Part shown: one piece after another, positions 7,653-16,846 of the stretch
Position numbering within the stretch: the first letter of the stretch is position 1
How the letters are laid out: each line of letters begins with the position of its first letter
DNA from: Halodesulfurarchaeum formicicum
GTDB lineage: Archaea > Halobacteriota > Halobacteria > Halobacteriales > Halobacteriaceae
Assembly (NCBI RefSeq): GCF_001886955.1
Contig: NZ_CP016804.1
Coordinates: forward strand, 1,302,001-1,366,000
DNA length: 64,000 nucleotides
Reading direction: 5' to 3'
Translations under genes and position numbers: made by a program
The notes under the pieces: generated by a model
What the model was told of the DNA's origin: nothing
The model's database searches: none
Seen by the model: the letters and a program-made list of their open reading frames with translations, nothing else

Positions 7653-9047
7653 ATGCGAGATAGCGCCGACCAGTCAGGAGACAACGGTTCACCACCCGGA
7701 GGAGCCGTGGCCGAGGACCTCCATGACCGCCACCAGGCAGACCGACTCGACGCGGCGGTCCGGACGACCGGACCCCGCACGCTCCGCGAAGCGATCCAGG
7801 CACTGGATCCGATCACTGCAGTCTGGGCGAGTCCAGACGGCCCGGCGGTCCTCGCGGTGGGGCAGGCCAAAACGGTCACCGCGTCGGGAGCAGCTCGGTT
7901 CCAGGAAGTGAAAAGACGTGGCGATCGACTGCTCGAACGAGTCGAGACAGCCCACCTGCCCGAACGCGCCCGACCCCGCCTGTTTGGGGGCCTTTCCTTC
8001 TTCGACCAGGCTACACTCGAACCCCCCTGGACCGATTTCGAGCCGGCCGCATTCGTCCTGCCGGCGATCCAGGTGACCCTGGGTCGAGACCAGACCCTCG
8101 TTTCCGGCTTCGGTGCGGGGGCAGCCCCGCCTCGTCTCGATCAAATCGTACAGCAACTTGCCCACGCAGGCGAGGGAACACAGACGAAAACGGATCCACG
8201 CATTTCGGCGACTGCGACCGACCTCCGGGCCGACCGACCGGACTGGATCGAACGAGTGCGGGCCATCCAGGATCGCATCGAAACCGGCCCGCTCCAGAAG
8301 GCCGTCCTCGCCGCAGCCCTGGACGTGGCGTTGACCGACCCACTCCCACTCGGAGCAGTGCTGAAGACCCTGACTGATCGGTATCCATCCTGCTACCGGT
8401 TCAGCTTCACGCCGCCGGGCACCCAGGCGGGCGATACCCCACCGGCGCAGTTCTTCGGGGCGACCCCGGAGCAACTCGTCGGCAAGCGAGGTCGAACCGT
8501 GGAAACCGAAGCGCTCGCCGGAACCGTCGAGCGGGGAGCCACCGAGGCGATCGACGCTGCAAACGTCTCGCGGCTCCAGCGGGATTCGACCCTGGCTGTT
8601 GAACACGAGTTCGTGGCCAGCCGAATCGCCGAACAGCTCCGTGAGACGGCGGCCACGGTCACGGTCGGTGATCGGGAAGTCCGGAGTCTGGCGAACGTCC
8701 ACCATCTCAGAACTCCCATCCACGCCACACTCGATACGGACACACACGTCCTGGATTTCGTCGCCACGCTTCACCCCACGCCGGCAGTTGGCGGGCATCC
8801 ACCCGAGGCGGCACTGGAGACGATTCACGAGGTCGAATCGACGGTTCGTGGCTGGTATGCCGCCCCAGTGGGCTGGTTCGACGCGAACGGTGACGGGGAG
8901 TTCGCCGTCGGCATCAGATCTGCCCTCGCACGCGACAGCCGGGTCACGCTCTTTGCCGGGAACGGCATCGTGGCCGGCAGCGACCCCGAAACGGAGTACG
9001 AGGAACTCGCGGCCAAGTTCCGACCGATCAGGGAGGTGCTCGAATGA
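7653..9047 (+). CDS. menF: Isochorismate synthase
   Basis: Converts chorismate to isochorismate, the first step of menaquinone synthesis. 464 residues. The C-terminal half has the chorismate-binding signature: ETEALAGTVERG, HPTPAVGGHP near 375 and GWFDANGDGEFAVGIRSAL near 415. The first 190 residues are less conserved, as usual in MenF/EntC. It starts 3 nt after the sulfite-oxidase-like gene and its last codon overlaps the menD start by 4 nt (ATGA), implying translational coupling. Confidence 0.95.
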   Translation: MRDSADQSGDNGSPPGGAVAEDLHDRHQADRLDAAVRTTGPRTLREAIQALDPITAVWASPDGPAVLAVGQAKTVTASGAARFQEVKRRGDRLLERVETAHLPERARPRLFGGLSFFDQATLEPPWTDFEPAAFVLPAIQVTLGRDQTLVSGFGAGAAPPRLDQIVQQLAHAGEGTQTKTDPRISATATDLRADRPDWIERVRAIQDRIETGPLQKAVLAAALDVALTDPLPLGAVLKTLTDRYPSCYRFSFTPPGTQAGDTPPAQFFGATPEQLVGKRGRTVETEALAGTVERGATEAIDAANVSRLQRDSTLAVEHEFVASRIAEQLRETAATVTVGDREVRSLANVHHLRTPIHATLDTDTHVLDFVATLHPTPAVGGHPPEAALETIHEVESTVRGWYAAPVGWFDANGDGEFAVGIRSALARDSRVTLFAGNGIVAGSDPETEYEELAAKFRPIREVLE

Positions 9048-10798
9048 CCGCCCCGAACCTGAGTACGCTCTGGGCCGAGGTGTTGATCGACGAAGCCGCC
9101 GCGGCTGGACTCGACCGGGTCGTGATCGCCCCCGGAAGTCGGTCGACGCCGCTCACCGTCGCCGCCGACCAGCACCCCACACTCGACACCGAGACGCACC
9201 TCGACGAGCGCTCGGCTGGCTTCTACGCCCTGGGAATCGGCAAGCGGTCTGGCTCCCCGGCCGCGCTCATCTCGACCTCGGGGACCGCCGCGGTGAATTT
9301 CCACCCCGCGGTCGTCGAGGCCCAGCAATCCAGAACCCCACTCGTGGTGCTGACCGCGGATCGGCCCCCGGAACTGCAGGACAGCGGCGCGAACCAGACC
9401 ATCGACCAGCGGGACCTCTACGGGTCGGCGACGCGCTTCAATCGCACGCTCCCCGCTCCCGATCCGGCCGACCGGAGCCTTCGGTCGCTCCGAACCACCG
9501 TCGATCGAGCACTCGCCGCCGCGGAGCCGCCGAATCCGGGCCCCGTTCACCTCAACGTTCCCCTGCGAAAGCCACTGGCCCCGGTGGAGGATTCGACTGC
9601 CCTGCGCGGCCCGCTTCCCGAGACTGGCGCGGGCAAAACAGGTCGGGATGGGCCCTTCGTTCGCACGCACGCTGGAACGGTCTCGCCCAGCGATGGGGCT
9701 GTGGCCGAACTTCGGACGCTCATCGAACAGGCCGATCGGGGATTGCTCGTCGCTGGCCCGCTCGCTCCTGACCCAGCACGTCGTGACGCGCTTTACCGGC
9801 TGGCCCGGGAAACGGGCTTCCCGCTTTTGGCAGACCCGCTCTCGAACCTCCGTTTCGGCCAAGAACTGCCAGAGCTGGTACTGGGTGGCTACGATGGCTA
9901 TCTGGGCACCGCAGGCACGGCCGCCTGGCCCGATCCGGACCTCGTGATTCGGGTTGGCGCCTCACCGACCTCGAAAGCGCTCAGACACTGGCTTCGGGAC
10001 GCTGAGACGCGACAGTTCGTAATCGACCCGGCTGGCGGCTGGCGGGAGGGGACCTTCACCGCGACGGACCGGATTCAGACCTCGATTCCGGCGCTCGTCG
10101 ATGCGCTGAAGGACGTGAACGCTGCGGTTCGTTCCGGCTGGACGGAGCGGTTCCACCAGGCCGAGGCGGTTCATCAAGCCGCTGTCGCAGATGTCGACGC
10201 GCCGGGGTGGGAGGGTGGGGTCCTCCAACAGGTCGTTGCCGCCGCCCCCGATCCGGCGACCGTGTTCGTCTCGAACAGCATGCCGGTCCGGGACCTCGAC
10301 CGGTACGGCCACCCCCGGGCGGCCGACCTGACGGTGCTCGGAAACCGCGGGGCAAGTGGGATCGACGGCATCGCGAGCACTGCACTCGGGGCCGGCAGCG
10401 CAACCAGCGACCCGCTGATCGCGATCACGGGCGATCTCGCCTACTTCCACGACATGAACGGCCTGCTCGCGCTGGGTCGGTTCGGGCTCGATACGACGAT
10501 CGTTTTGCTCAACAACGACGGCGGGGGCATCTTCCACAAACTGCCGATCGCGGACTTCGATCCGCCCTTCGAGCGCCAGTTCAGGACCCCACACGGACTT
10601 GACTTCGAGGCCACCGAGGCACTCTACGAACTAGATTTCGAACGGGTCGATCCCGCGGAGATCGGCACAGCCGTGGCTGAGAGCACAACGGCCCCCGGAA
10701 CCCAGGTGCTCGAAGTCCGGACCGACGCCGACCGGAGCCAGCAGCTTCGAGAACGGCTCCGCGAGACGGTCGGGAATCGACTCGCCGATCGCGAGTGA
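9044..10798 (+). CDS. menD: 2-succinyl-5-enolpyruvyl-6-hydroxy-3-cyclohexene-1-carboxylate synthase
   Basis: ThDP-dependent enzyme joining isochorismate and 2-oxoglutarate (SEPHCHC synthase). 584 residues, within the usual range. It has the N-terminal pyrimidine-domain glutamate region (THLDERSAGFYALGIGK), the TSGTAAVNFHPAVVEA and LTADRPPEL blocks, and the C-terminal ThDP motif GDLAYFHDMNG...NNDGGGIFHKLPI near 455-490. Overlaps menF by 4 nt. A 43-nt gap then separates it from menB, which may have its own promoter. Confidence 0.97.
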   Translation: MTAPNLSTLWAEVLIDEAAAAGLDRVVIAPGSRSTPLTVAADQHPTLDTETHLDERSAGFYALGIGKRSGSPAALISTSGTAAVNFHPAVVEAQQSRTPLVVLTADRPPELQDSGANQTIDQRDLYGSATRFNRTLPAPDPADRSLRSLRTTVDRALAAAEPPNPGPVHLNVPLRKPLAPVEDSTALRGPLPETGAGKTGRDGPFVRTHAGTVSPSDGAVAELRTLIEQADRGLLVAGPLAPDPARRDALYRLARETGFPLLADPLSNLRFGQELPELVLGGYDGYLGTAGTAAWPDPDLVIRVGASPTSKALRHWLRDAETRQFVIDPAGGWREGTFTATDRIQTSIPALVDALKDVNAAVRSGWTERFHQAEAVHQAAVADVDAPGWEGGVLQQVVAAAPDPATVFVSNSMPVRDLDRYGHPRAADLTVLGNRGASGIDGIASTALGAGSATSDPLIAITGDLAYFHDMNGLLALGRFGLDTTIVLLNNDGGGIFHKLPIADFDPPFERQFRTPHGLDFEATEALYELDFERVDPAEIGTAVAESTTAPGTQVLEVRTDADRSQQLRERLRETVGNRLADRE

Positions 10799-10807
10799 GG
10801 AACAGCG

Positions 10808-10816
10808 AAACTTTTT
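10808..10816 (+). promoter_or_regulatory. Possible internal promoter before menB
   Basis: AAACTTTTT, 26-34 nt before the menB ATG, in the only sizeable gap (43 nt) inside the men operon. It may allow separate expression of menB-menA-menC-menE. Confidence 0.35.
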
Positions 10817-10841
10817 GGCACCGGCCCGTAGGAGTTCGGTA

Positions 10842-11723
10842 ATGGTCTCGACGCTCTTCGACCCCGACCGGTGGACGCCGGTCCGGGAGTTCGAGTTCTC
10901 GGACATCACGTACCACCGTGGGACCGACGTCGGCGCGGTCCGGATCGCCTTCGACCGGCCCGAGGTTCGCAACGCCTTTCGACCCCAGACGGTCGATGAA
11001 CTCTCGACGGCCCTGGAACACGCGAAACGGCAGACCGACGTCGGCGCGGTTCTCCTGACGGGGAACGGGCCCAGTCCCGACGACGGCGGCTGGGCGTTCT
11101 CCTCGGGAGGCGATCAGGCCGTCCGCTCGGAATCCGGCTACGAATACGGCGCGGACGAGGGCGGTTCGACCGGACGGCTCCACATCCTCGAAGTGCAACG
11201 GCAGATCCGCCACCTCCCGAAACCGGTCATCGCCGTGGTCCCGGGTTGGGCGGTCGGGGGCGGGCACAGTCTCCATGCGGTCTGTGATCTCACCATCGCG
11301 AGCGAGGAGGAGGCCACGTTCAAGCAGACCGATCCGGACGTCGCCAGCTTCGACGGGGGGTTCGGCTCGGCCTACCTCGCTCGCCAGATCGGCCAGAAAC
11401 GGGCCCGGGAGATCTTCTTCCTCGGGAAAACCTACGACGCGGCCGAGGCGAAGGCGATGGGCATGGTCAACGAGGTCGTCCCACACGAAGCGTTGGAGGA
11501 CCGGGCCATCGAGATGGCCGAGACGATCACGAAGAAGAGTCCGACCGCGATCCGGATGCTCAAGTACGCCTTCAACGGCGTCGACGACGGGCTGATCGGC
11601 CAGCAGGTGTTCGCCGGCGAGGCGACCCGACTCGCCTACATGACAGATGAGGCCCGGGAAGGTCGGGACGCGTTCCTTGAGGATCGCGAGCCGGAGTTCG
11701 AGGAGTTCCCCTGGCACTACTGA
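10842..11723 (+). CDS. menB: 1,4-dihydroxy-2-naphthoyl-CoA synthase
   Basis: Crotonase-fold enzyme that closes the naphthoquinol ring from o-succinylbenzoyl-CoA. 293 residues. RPEVRNAFRPQTVDEL, SSGGDQ near 95, and GWAVGGGHSLHAVCDLTIAS (oxyanion hole) are classic MenB motifs, as is the C-terminal AYMTDEAREGRDAFLE. ATG 10842 (MVSTLFDPDRW) is preferred to an upstream start at 10815 that would run over the promoter-like element. Its stop overlaps the menA start by 1 nt (TGATG). Confidence 0.97.
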   Translation: MVSTLFDPDRWTPVREFEFSDITYHRGTDVGAVRIAFDRPEVRNAFRPQTVDELSTALEHAKRQTDVGAVLLTGNGPSPDDGGWAFSSGGDQAVRSESGYEYGADEGGSTGRLHILEVQRQIRHLPKPVIAVVPGWAVGGGHSLHAVCDLTIASEEEATFKQTDPDVASFDGGFGSAYLARQIGQKRAREIFFLGKTYDAAEAKAMGMVNEVVPHEALEDRAIEMAETITKKSPTAIRMLKYAFNGVDDGLIGQQVFAGEATRLAYMTDEAREGRDAFLEDREPEFEEFPWHY

Positions 11724-12658
11724 TGGCGGACACAGCCGACATCTCCCGCCGCGAGGCCTGGGTGATCGCCGCCCGGCCACACGTGAAACCGGCCGGGGCA
11801 GCGCCCGTGATCGTCGGGACCGGGCTAGCCGTTCATCAGGGTGTGTTTGCGGCGCTGCCGGCGATCGCAGCCCTGCTTGGCGCGCTGCTCATCCAGACGG
11901 GGACGGATTTCGCCAACGACTACTTCGACTACGCGAAGGGCGTCGATTCGGATGAGTCGGCCGGCTACGTGCGGGTCTCCCAGTCGGGGTTGATCCCCGC
12001 TCGCCGCGTCTTCGGGGCGGCTGTGCTCTGCTATGGGCTTGCCTTCCTCCTGGGGATCTATCTCGTGTCGATCGGCGGGCTTCCGATCGTCGTCGTGGGG
12101 CTGGCCAGCATCGCCAGCGGCTTTGCCTACTCCGGTGGCCCGTACCCGATCGCCTCCCACGGGCTGGGGGACATCTTTGCCTTCCTCTTTTTCGGCGTGA
12201 TTGCGGTTACTGGGACGTACTACGTCCAGGCGAGTGCAGTCCTGCTGGAGACCATCCCGGTGACGGTTCACCCGGAGACACTCCCGCTTGCGGCAATCGT
12301 CGCGAGTCTCTCGATGGGCGGGCTGATCACGAACATCCTCGTGGTCAACAACATACGGGACATCGAGGACGACCGGGCGGCGGGCAAGCACACGCTGGCC
12401 GTTCACCTCGGCTACCGCTTTAGTCGGGTCGAGTACGTCTTGCTCACGGCGCTTGCGTACGCGGTTCCGCTCTGGTTTTTCTTCCGGGGTGCGGGAGTCG
12501 TCGTGTTGCTGCCCGTCCTGAGTCTCCCACTGGCAATCTCGGCCACGCGGCAGCTCTATGCCGGCCGTGACACCGAGACGCTCAATCCGGCCCTCGAACG
12601 AACCGGCAAGCTGGTCGCGGCCTTCGGGGTCCTCTTCGGGGTCGGACTGGCGCTATGA
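11723..12658 (+). CDS. menA: 1,4-dihydroxy-2-naphthoate polyprenyltransferase
   Basis: UbiA-family integral membrane enzyme that prenylates DHNA to demethylmenaquinone. 311 residues with 8-9 hydrophobic helices. The first Asp-rich motif is NDYFDYAKGVDSD (about 71-83) and the second is NIRDIEDDRAAGKHT (about 210-224), both Mg-prenyl-diphosphate sites. Overlaps menB by 1 nt and menC by 4 nt. Context inside the men operon makes MenA much more likely than another UbiA prenyltransferase. Confidence 0.95.
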   Translation: MADTADISRREAWVIAARPHVKPAGAAPVIVGTGLAVHQGVFAALPAIAALLGALLIQTGTDFANDYFDYAKGVDSDESAGYVRVSQSGLIPARRVFGAAVLCYGLAFLLGIYLVSIGGLPIVVVGLASIASGFAYSGGPYPIASHGLGDIFAFLFFGVIAVTGTYYVQASAVLLETIPVTVHPETLPLAAIVASLSMGGLITNILVVNNIRDIEDDRAAGKHTLAVHLGYRFSRVEYVLLTALAYAVPLWFFFRGAGVVVLLPVLSLPLAISATRQLYAGRDTETLNPALERTGKLVAAFGVLFGVGLAL

Positions 12659-13707
12659 GCCGCGTCCAGCCCTACGAACTGGCGCTCGACCCGCCGCTCC
12701 GCACGGCCCGCGAGACGATGCAAACCAGACGTGGGCTGCTATTCCGGGTCGAAGAGGGGCCGGGTGGGATCGGCGACGCGGCTCCGCTCCCGCCGTTCAC
12801 GGAGTCCGACGAGGAGAGTCGGGCCGCTCTGGAGCGTGCGGCAGATGCCTACGACCATCGGGGCTGGCCAGCGGCATTGAAAGTCGTCTCCGACCAACGC
12901 GACGGCCGACTGGAATATCCGGCCGCCCGGCACGCCGTCTCGCTCGCGATGCTGGATTGGCGGGGGCGAACCCAGGCGGAGCCATTGTTCGAACAGCTCG
13001 GCGGCACAGCGGGCGCGCCGGTCCCGGTCAACGCGACGGTCGGTGATGCCTCCCCCAGCGAGACCGCCCAGTCGGTCGCTGAAGCCAGAAATATGGGATT
13101 CCAGGCCGTGAAGGTGAAAGTCGGCCGAGGGCCAGTCGATCGGGACCTCGAACGCCTCCGGGCCGTTCGCGAGCGGGTCGGCTCGACGGTTTCAGTGCGC
13201 GTCGACGCGAACGGGGCCTGGTCACCCGAGACGGCGACCACGTTTCTCCGGAACGCCGCTGACCTGGATCTGGCCGCGGTCGAACAGCCCCTTCCAGTTG
13301 CAGAGACCCTGGCCCATGCGGACCTCCGCGGGCTGGGGACCCCAATCGCCGTCGACGAAAGCCTCGCGGAGTTCCCCGTGCAGGAGCTGCTGGCCGCGAA
13401 CGTCGCCGACTGGTACGTCCTGAAACCGATGGCCCTCGGCGGGGTTGATGTCGCCGCCGGTGCTGGGAGACGAATCGCTCGCCAGGGCGGGACCCCGATC
13501 TGTACCTCGATCTTCGAGAGCGTCGTGGGTCGTACGGCGGCCGTCCACCTGGCCGCGGCACTGGGTGTGACGGAGGCAGCCGGGCTCGCCACGGCCGATC
13601 GCCTGGTGACTGACCTCGCTGAGGACCCAGCTCCGATCGAGGACGGCGTCGTGATCCCCCCATCCGGTCCCGGTCTCGGGATCGGGGAGGTGGGAATCGA
13701 TGGATGA
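12655..13707 (+). CDS. menC: o-Succinylbenzoate synthase (enolase superfamily)
   Basis: Dehydrates SHCHC to o-succinylbenzoate. 350 residues. The enolase-superfamily barrel shows the catalytic lysines in AVKVKVG (about 150), the metal-binding Asp in VDANGAW, Glu in VEQPLP and Asp in VDESLAE, and the second-lysine region YVLKPMALGG. The N-terminal capping domain is present. Overlaps menA by 4 nt and menE by 8 nt. Confidence 0.95.
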   Translation: MSRVQPYELALDPPLRTARETMQTRRGLLFRVEEGPGGIGDAAPLPPFTESDEESRAALERAADAYDHRGWPAALKVVSDQRDGRLEYPAARHAVSLAMLDWRGRTQAEPLFEQLGGTAGAPVPVNATVGDASPSETAQSVAEARNMGFQAVKVKVGRGPVDRDLERLRAVRERVGSTVSVRVDANGAWSPETATTFLRNAADLDLAAVEQPLPVAETLAHADLRGLGTPIAVDESLAEFPVQELLAANVADWYVLKPMALGGVDVAAGAGRRIARQGGTPICTSIFESVVGRTAAVHLAAALGVTEAAGLATADRLVTDLAEDPAPIEDGVVIPPSGPGLGIGEVGIDG

Positions 13708-15187
13708 GTCCCTCCGGCGGTGGGCCACTGCAACCCCTGATCGAGTCGCGCTCATTGACGCCGCAAGTGGGATTCGCCTGACCTACGCCGAACTCGACCG
13801 GTGGGCCGACTCGATTGCAAGCGCCCTCGTCGAACATGGCATCGAACCGGGTGATCGGGTCGCGCTGCTCCTGGGGCGCAAACCCGCTGCGATCGCGGCG
13901 ATCTGGGGGGTCCTCCGGGCCGGCGCGACGCTGGTCCCGCTCGATCCGGACGAACCGGCCCAGAATCTGCGCTCCCGCTGTGACCGGGCTGCAATCGAGG
14001 CCTGCATTTGCGGGAGCGAGACGGCGAAGACGGCCGAAGCGGTGGCTCCATCGGGAACCGATCGACTCCAGATCGAATCGATACCACGGAAAAGCTCCAG
14101 AACTCGGCAGTTCGACGAGCGAACCCACGAGACGGGGCCTCAGCGTCTCGATCGGACACGAGTCGTCCTGTTCACTTCCGGAACGACCGGTCAGCCGACT
14201 GGCGTTCGACTCACGGCGCGAAATCTGGGGGCCAGTGCCGCCTCGACGGTCGCGCGACTGGGCGTCATGGCCGCCGATCGCTGGCTGCTCGATCTGCCGA
14301 TCTACCACGCTGGCGGGCTCTCGATACCCATCAGAACCGCGATGCTCGGGGCCACGACCGTCCTGCGGCGGGGGTTCGATGCGGAGGCCACGGCGACGAC
14401 CATGGCGGCGTACGAGGTAACCGGTGTCTCCCTGGTCCCGACGATGCTCCGTCGCCTGCTTGACGGGCCTGGCGTTCCCGAAACTCTCAAATTTGTGCTG
14501 GTGGGCGGGGCTGAAACGCCCCCGTCTCTCGTGAAGCAGGCGATCGAAGCCGACGTGCCGATTTTTGTGTCCTATGGCATGACCGAAACGGCCTCCGGGA
14601 TCGCCACGGCGACCCCCGCTGAACTCCGAGAGGACCCCGAGACCGTGGGTCGCCCGGTTCGTGCAGCGAGCGTTTCGATTTTGGGGCCCGACGGGGCGTC
14701 CCTGGATCCAGGCCAGGTGGGCGAAATCGCTGTTTCGGGAGCTATCGTGAGCCCTGGTACCCTTTCAAGCGAGCGGCGCCGGCCCCGACGGGCGTTCCGC
14801 ACGGGAGACCGTGGCCGTCTCTCGCCGGCCGGCTGGCTCACTGTGACGGGTCGAATCGACGATCTGATCGTCACCGGCGGGGAGAACGTCTCGCCGCGTT
14901 CCGTCGAGGCCGCGATCCGGGAGACACTCCCCGTTAAAGCGGTCGCGGTGCTCGGCATTCCCGACGCGGAGTGGGGCGAGCGCGTGGCTGCAGCGGTGGT
15001 CTTCGAAGCGGAAGCGACAGCGATCGAAACTGAGGCGGTCCGAGAGACGCTCCGGGGACGGGTTCCGGAGTACGCGCTGCCAAAACGGGTTCTCGCACTG
15101 GATTCGCTTCCGCGAACGGCCTCCGGCACTGTCGATCGGACGGCACTCGAAGAGCAATTCGAGGAGTACGACGACAGTCAAGAATGA
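13700..15187 (+). CDS. menE: o-Succinylbenzoate--CoA ligase
   Basis: ANL-superfamily adenylating enzyme forming OSB-CoA. 495 residues. The P-loop LFTSGTTGQPTGV (about 155-167), SYGMTETASG, TGDRGRLSPAGWL, and the hinge-region VTGGENVSPRSVE are all present. Oddity: the C-terminal A10 motif, normally GK(V/I)DR with the catalytic lysine, reads TASGTVDR here, so the lysine position is threonine. Length and every other motif are intact, so this does not look like decay. Last gene of the men operon; no menH is present in the window. Confidence 0.93.
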   Translation: MDESLRRWATATPDRVALIDAASGIRLTYAELDRWADSIASALVEHGIEPGDRVALLLGRKPAAIAAIWGVLRAGATLVPLDPDEPAQNLRSRCDRAAIEACICGSETAKTAEAVAPSGTDRLQIESIPRKSSRTRQFDERTHETGPQRLDRTRVVLFTSGTTGQPTGVRLTARNLGASAASTVARLGVMAADRWLLDLPIYHAGGLSIPIRTAMLGATTVLRRGFDAEATATTMAAYEVTGVSLVPTMLRRLLDGPGVPETLKFVLVGGAETPPSLVKQAIEADVPIFVSYGMTETASGIATATPAELREDPETVGRPVRAASVSILGPDGASLDPGQVGEIAVSGAIVSPGTLSSERRRPRRAFRTGDRGRLSPAGWLTVTGRIDDLIVTGGENVSPRSVEAAIRETLPVKAVAVLGIPDAEWGERVAAAVVFEAEATAIETEAVRETLRGRVPEYALPKRVLALDSLPRTASGTVDRTALEEQFEEYDDSQE

Positions 15188-15190
15188 ACC

Positions 15191-15196
15191 TTTAAA
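15191..15196 (+). promoter_or_regulatory. TATA-like element for the 15221 HTH gene
   Basis: TTTAAA immediately after the menE stop, 25-30 nt before ATG 15221; suggests this gene is expressed separately from the men operon. Confidence 0.6.
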
Positions 15197-15220
15197 CGGT
15201 TTCGCCGGAAGTATACGATA

Positions 15221-15577
15221 ATGAGCGGGGAATCCATCGAGGCCGAACTCTCGGCGGACGAACGGGCCGGCCTCGAACTCGTCAGAGAACGAGGGTCGAT
15301 CCACCAATCCGAGTTCTGGAAGGAACTCGATGTCTCCTCCCGCAAGGGGAGTCGGCTGGCGACGGCCCTGGAGGAGAGCGGGTTGATCGAGCGGGAACGA
15401 ACCGTCCACGGGGGCAACCAGACCTACTTGTTGAAGCCGGTGATCCGGGAGGAGGACCTCGACTTCTCACTCTTGATGGCCGGGGACATGCTCTCGCCGT
15501 TCGTCGGCGAGGAGAACATCGACCCCGAGTCCGACCGGTTCTCCCAGTGGATCATGAACCTCGTCTACCAGGAGTAG
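15221..15577 (+). CDS. MarR/Lrp-like helix-turn-helix protein, haloarchaeal
   Basis: 118 residues. A winged helix occupies residues 13-70 (LELVRERGSIHQSEFWKELDV, SRKGSRLATALEESGLIER, then the wing ERTVHGGNQTYLLKP). The C-terminal 45 residues (LLMAGDMLSPFVGEENID; SQWIMNLVYQE) match small haloarchaeal regulators of unknown target. Own promoter at 15191-15196. Its TAG stop directly abuts the stop of gatA on the other strand (TAGCTA). Confidence 0.85.
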   Translation: MSGESIEAELSADERAGLELVRERGSIHQSEFWKELDVSSRKGSRLATALEESGLIERERTVHGGNQTYLLKPVIREEDLDFSLLMAGDMLSPFVGEENIDPESDRFSQWIMNLVYQE

Positions 15578-16846
15578 CTACTCGAGTGCGCTTCCGGCCC
15601 GGATGATCTGTTCTTCGCCGAAGGCCGGCCCGATCAGCTGAAAGCCGACGGGCAACCCCTCGTGTTCGCCGACCGGGACCGAGATGGCCGGCAGATTCGC
15701 GAGATTCACCGGGACGGTATTCGCGTCGATGCGGTACATCTGCAGCGGATCGTCGAGGCTCTCGCCCAGCTTTGGCGGGAGAACAGGCATCGTCGGGGTC
15801 GCCAGCACGTCAGCTTCCTCGAAGGCCGCATCGAAGTCCTGTTTGACCCACGAGCGAGCCTCCTGAGCCTGTTTGTAGTACTTGTCGTGATAGCCCTCCG
15901 AAAGGGCGAAGGTCCCTAACAGAATGCGGCGAATGACTTCCTCGCCGAAGCCGTCCGAACGGCTCTTCGCGAAGGCCTCGTTCCAGTCGCCCTCGAAGCC
16001 ACCCGAGACGCCGTACCGCACGCCGTCGAAACGAGCCAGGTTCGAGGAGGCCTCGGACATCGCGATGACATAATAGGCCGCGACGGCGTACTCGACGGAG
16101 GGCAAATCGACCTCGACCGTTCGTGCGCCCTGCTCGCGGAGTGTCTCCAGACCCGCCTCGAAGCGCTCCCGCACGCCCGGTTCGCTCCCTTCGACCAGTT
16201 CCGTCGGGATCCCGATCGTGAGGCCCTCGACATCGCCATCGGCGACGGCGGCGTAATCGACAGCTGCGCCCGCCTCGCGAGTCGTTCCGTCGTGTTCGTC
16301 GGGCCCGGCGATGACCGAGAGGAGTTCGGCCGCCTCGCGAACGGTCGACGCGATCGGCCCGATCTGTTCCAGACTGTTGGCGTAGGCGACCAGCCCATAC
16401 CGGGAGACCAGCCCGTAGGTTGGCTTGATTCCGACCGTCCCCGTAAAGGCAGCGGGACACCGGATCGAGCCACCCGTGTCCGAACCGAGCGCCACGTCGG
16501 CATCCCCGTTTTTGACGGCGGCAGCACTCCCGCCGGATGAGCCCCCTGGGACGTGGTCTTCGTCGACCGGGTTTCGAGTCGGCCCGAAAGCAGAGGTCTC
16601 CGTGGTCGTCCCCATCCCGAACTCGTCCATGTTCGTCTTGCCGACGATGGTCGCGCCAGCTGCCTTCAGCCGGCTGACGACGGTCGCGTCGTAGGGCGGG
16701 ACGTACTCCTCGAGCATCTCCGAGCCACAGGTCGTCCGGACCCCCTCGGTGCTGATGTTGTCTTTCACCGCCACCGTCGTGTCCGCGAGTGGCCCCTCGG
16801 TCTCGCCCTCGATCTCCGTGCGGGTGATGAAGGCGTTCAGGCTCAT
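15578..16846 (-). CDS. gatA: Asp-tRNA(Asn)/Glu-tRNA(Gln) amidotransferase subunit A
   Basis: Amidase subunit that releases ammonia from glutamine for transamidation of Glu-tRNA(Gln) and/or Asp-tRNA(Asn). 422 residues, slightly short as in other haloarchaea. The Ser-cisSer-Lys triad is visible: Lys in VAVKDN (about 28), Ser in GGSSGGSAAAV, and the nucleophile in SDTGGSIRCPAAF. The C-terminal block is GLPVGFQLIGP. Overlaps gatC by 4 nt. gatB is not in the window, so the complex must be completed from elsewhere. Confidence 0.96.
   Translation of the reverse strand: MSLNAFITRTEIEGETEGPLADTTVAVKDNISTEGVRTTCGSEMLEEYVPPYDATVVSRLKAAGATIVGKTNMDEFGMGTTTETSAFGPTRNPVDEDHVPGGSSGGSAAAVKNGDADVALGSDTGGSIRCPAAFTGTVGIKPTYGLVSRYGLVAYANSLEQIGPIASTVREAAELLSVIAGPDEHDGTTREAGAAVDYAAVADGDVEGLTIGIPTELVEGSEPGVRERFEAGLETLREQGARTVEVDLPSVEYAVAAYYVIAMSEASSNLARFDGVRYGVSGGFEGDWNEAFAKSRSDGFGEEVIRRILLGTFALSEGYHDKYYKQAQEARSWVKQDFDAAFEEADVLATPTMPVLPPKLGESLDDPLQMYRIDANTVPVNLANLPAISVPVGEHEGLPVGFQLIGPAFGEEQIIRAGSALE

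Noticed and set aside
13028-14308. 426-codon open frame antisense to menC/menE
   Set aside because: Crosses two real overlapping men genes on the other strand and encodes Arg/Pro/Ser-rich low-complexity sequence.
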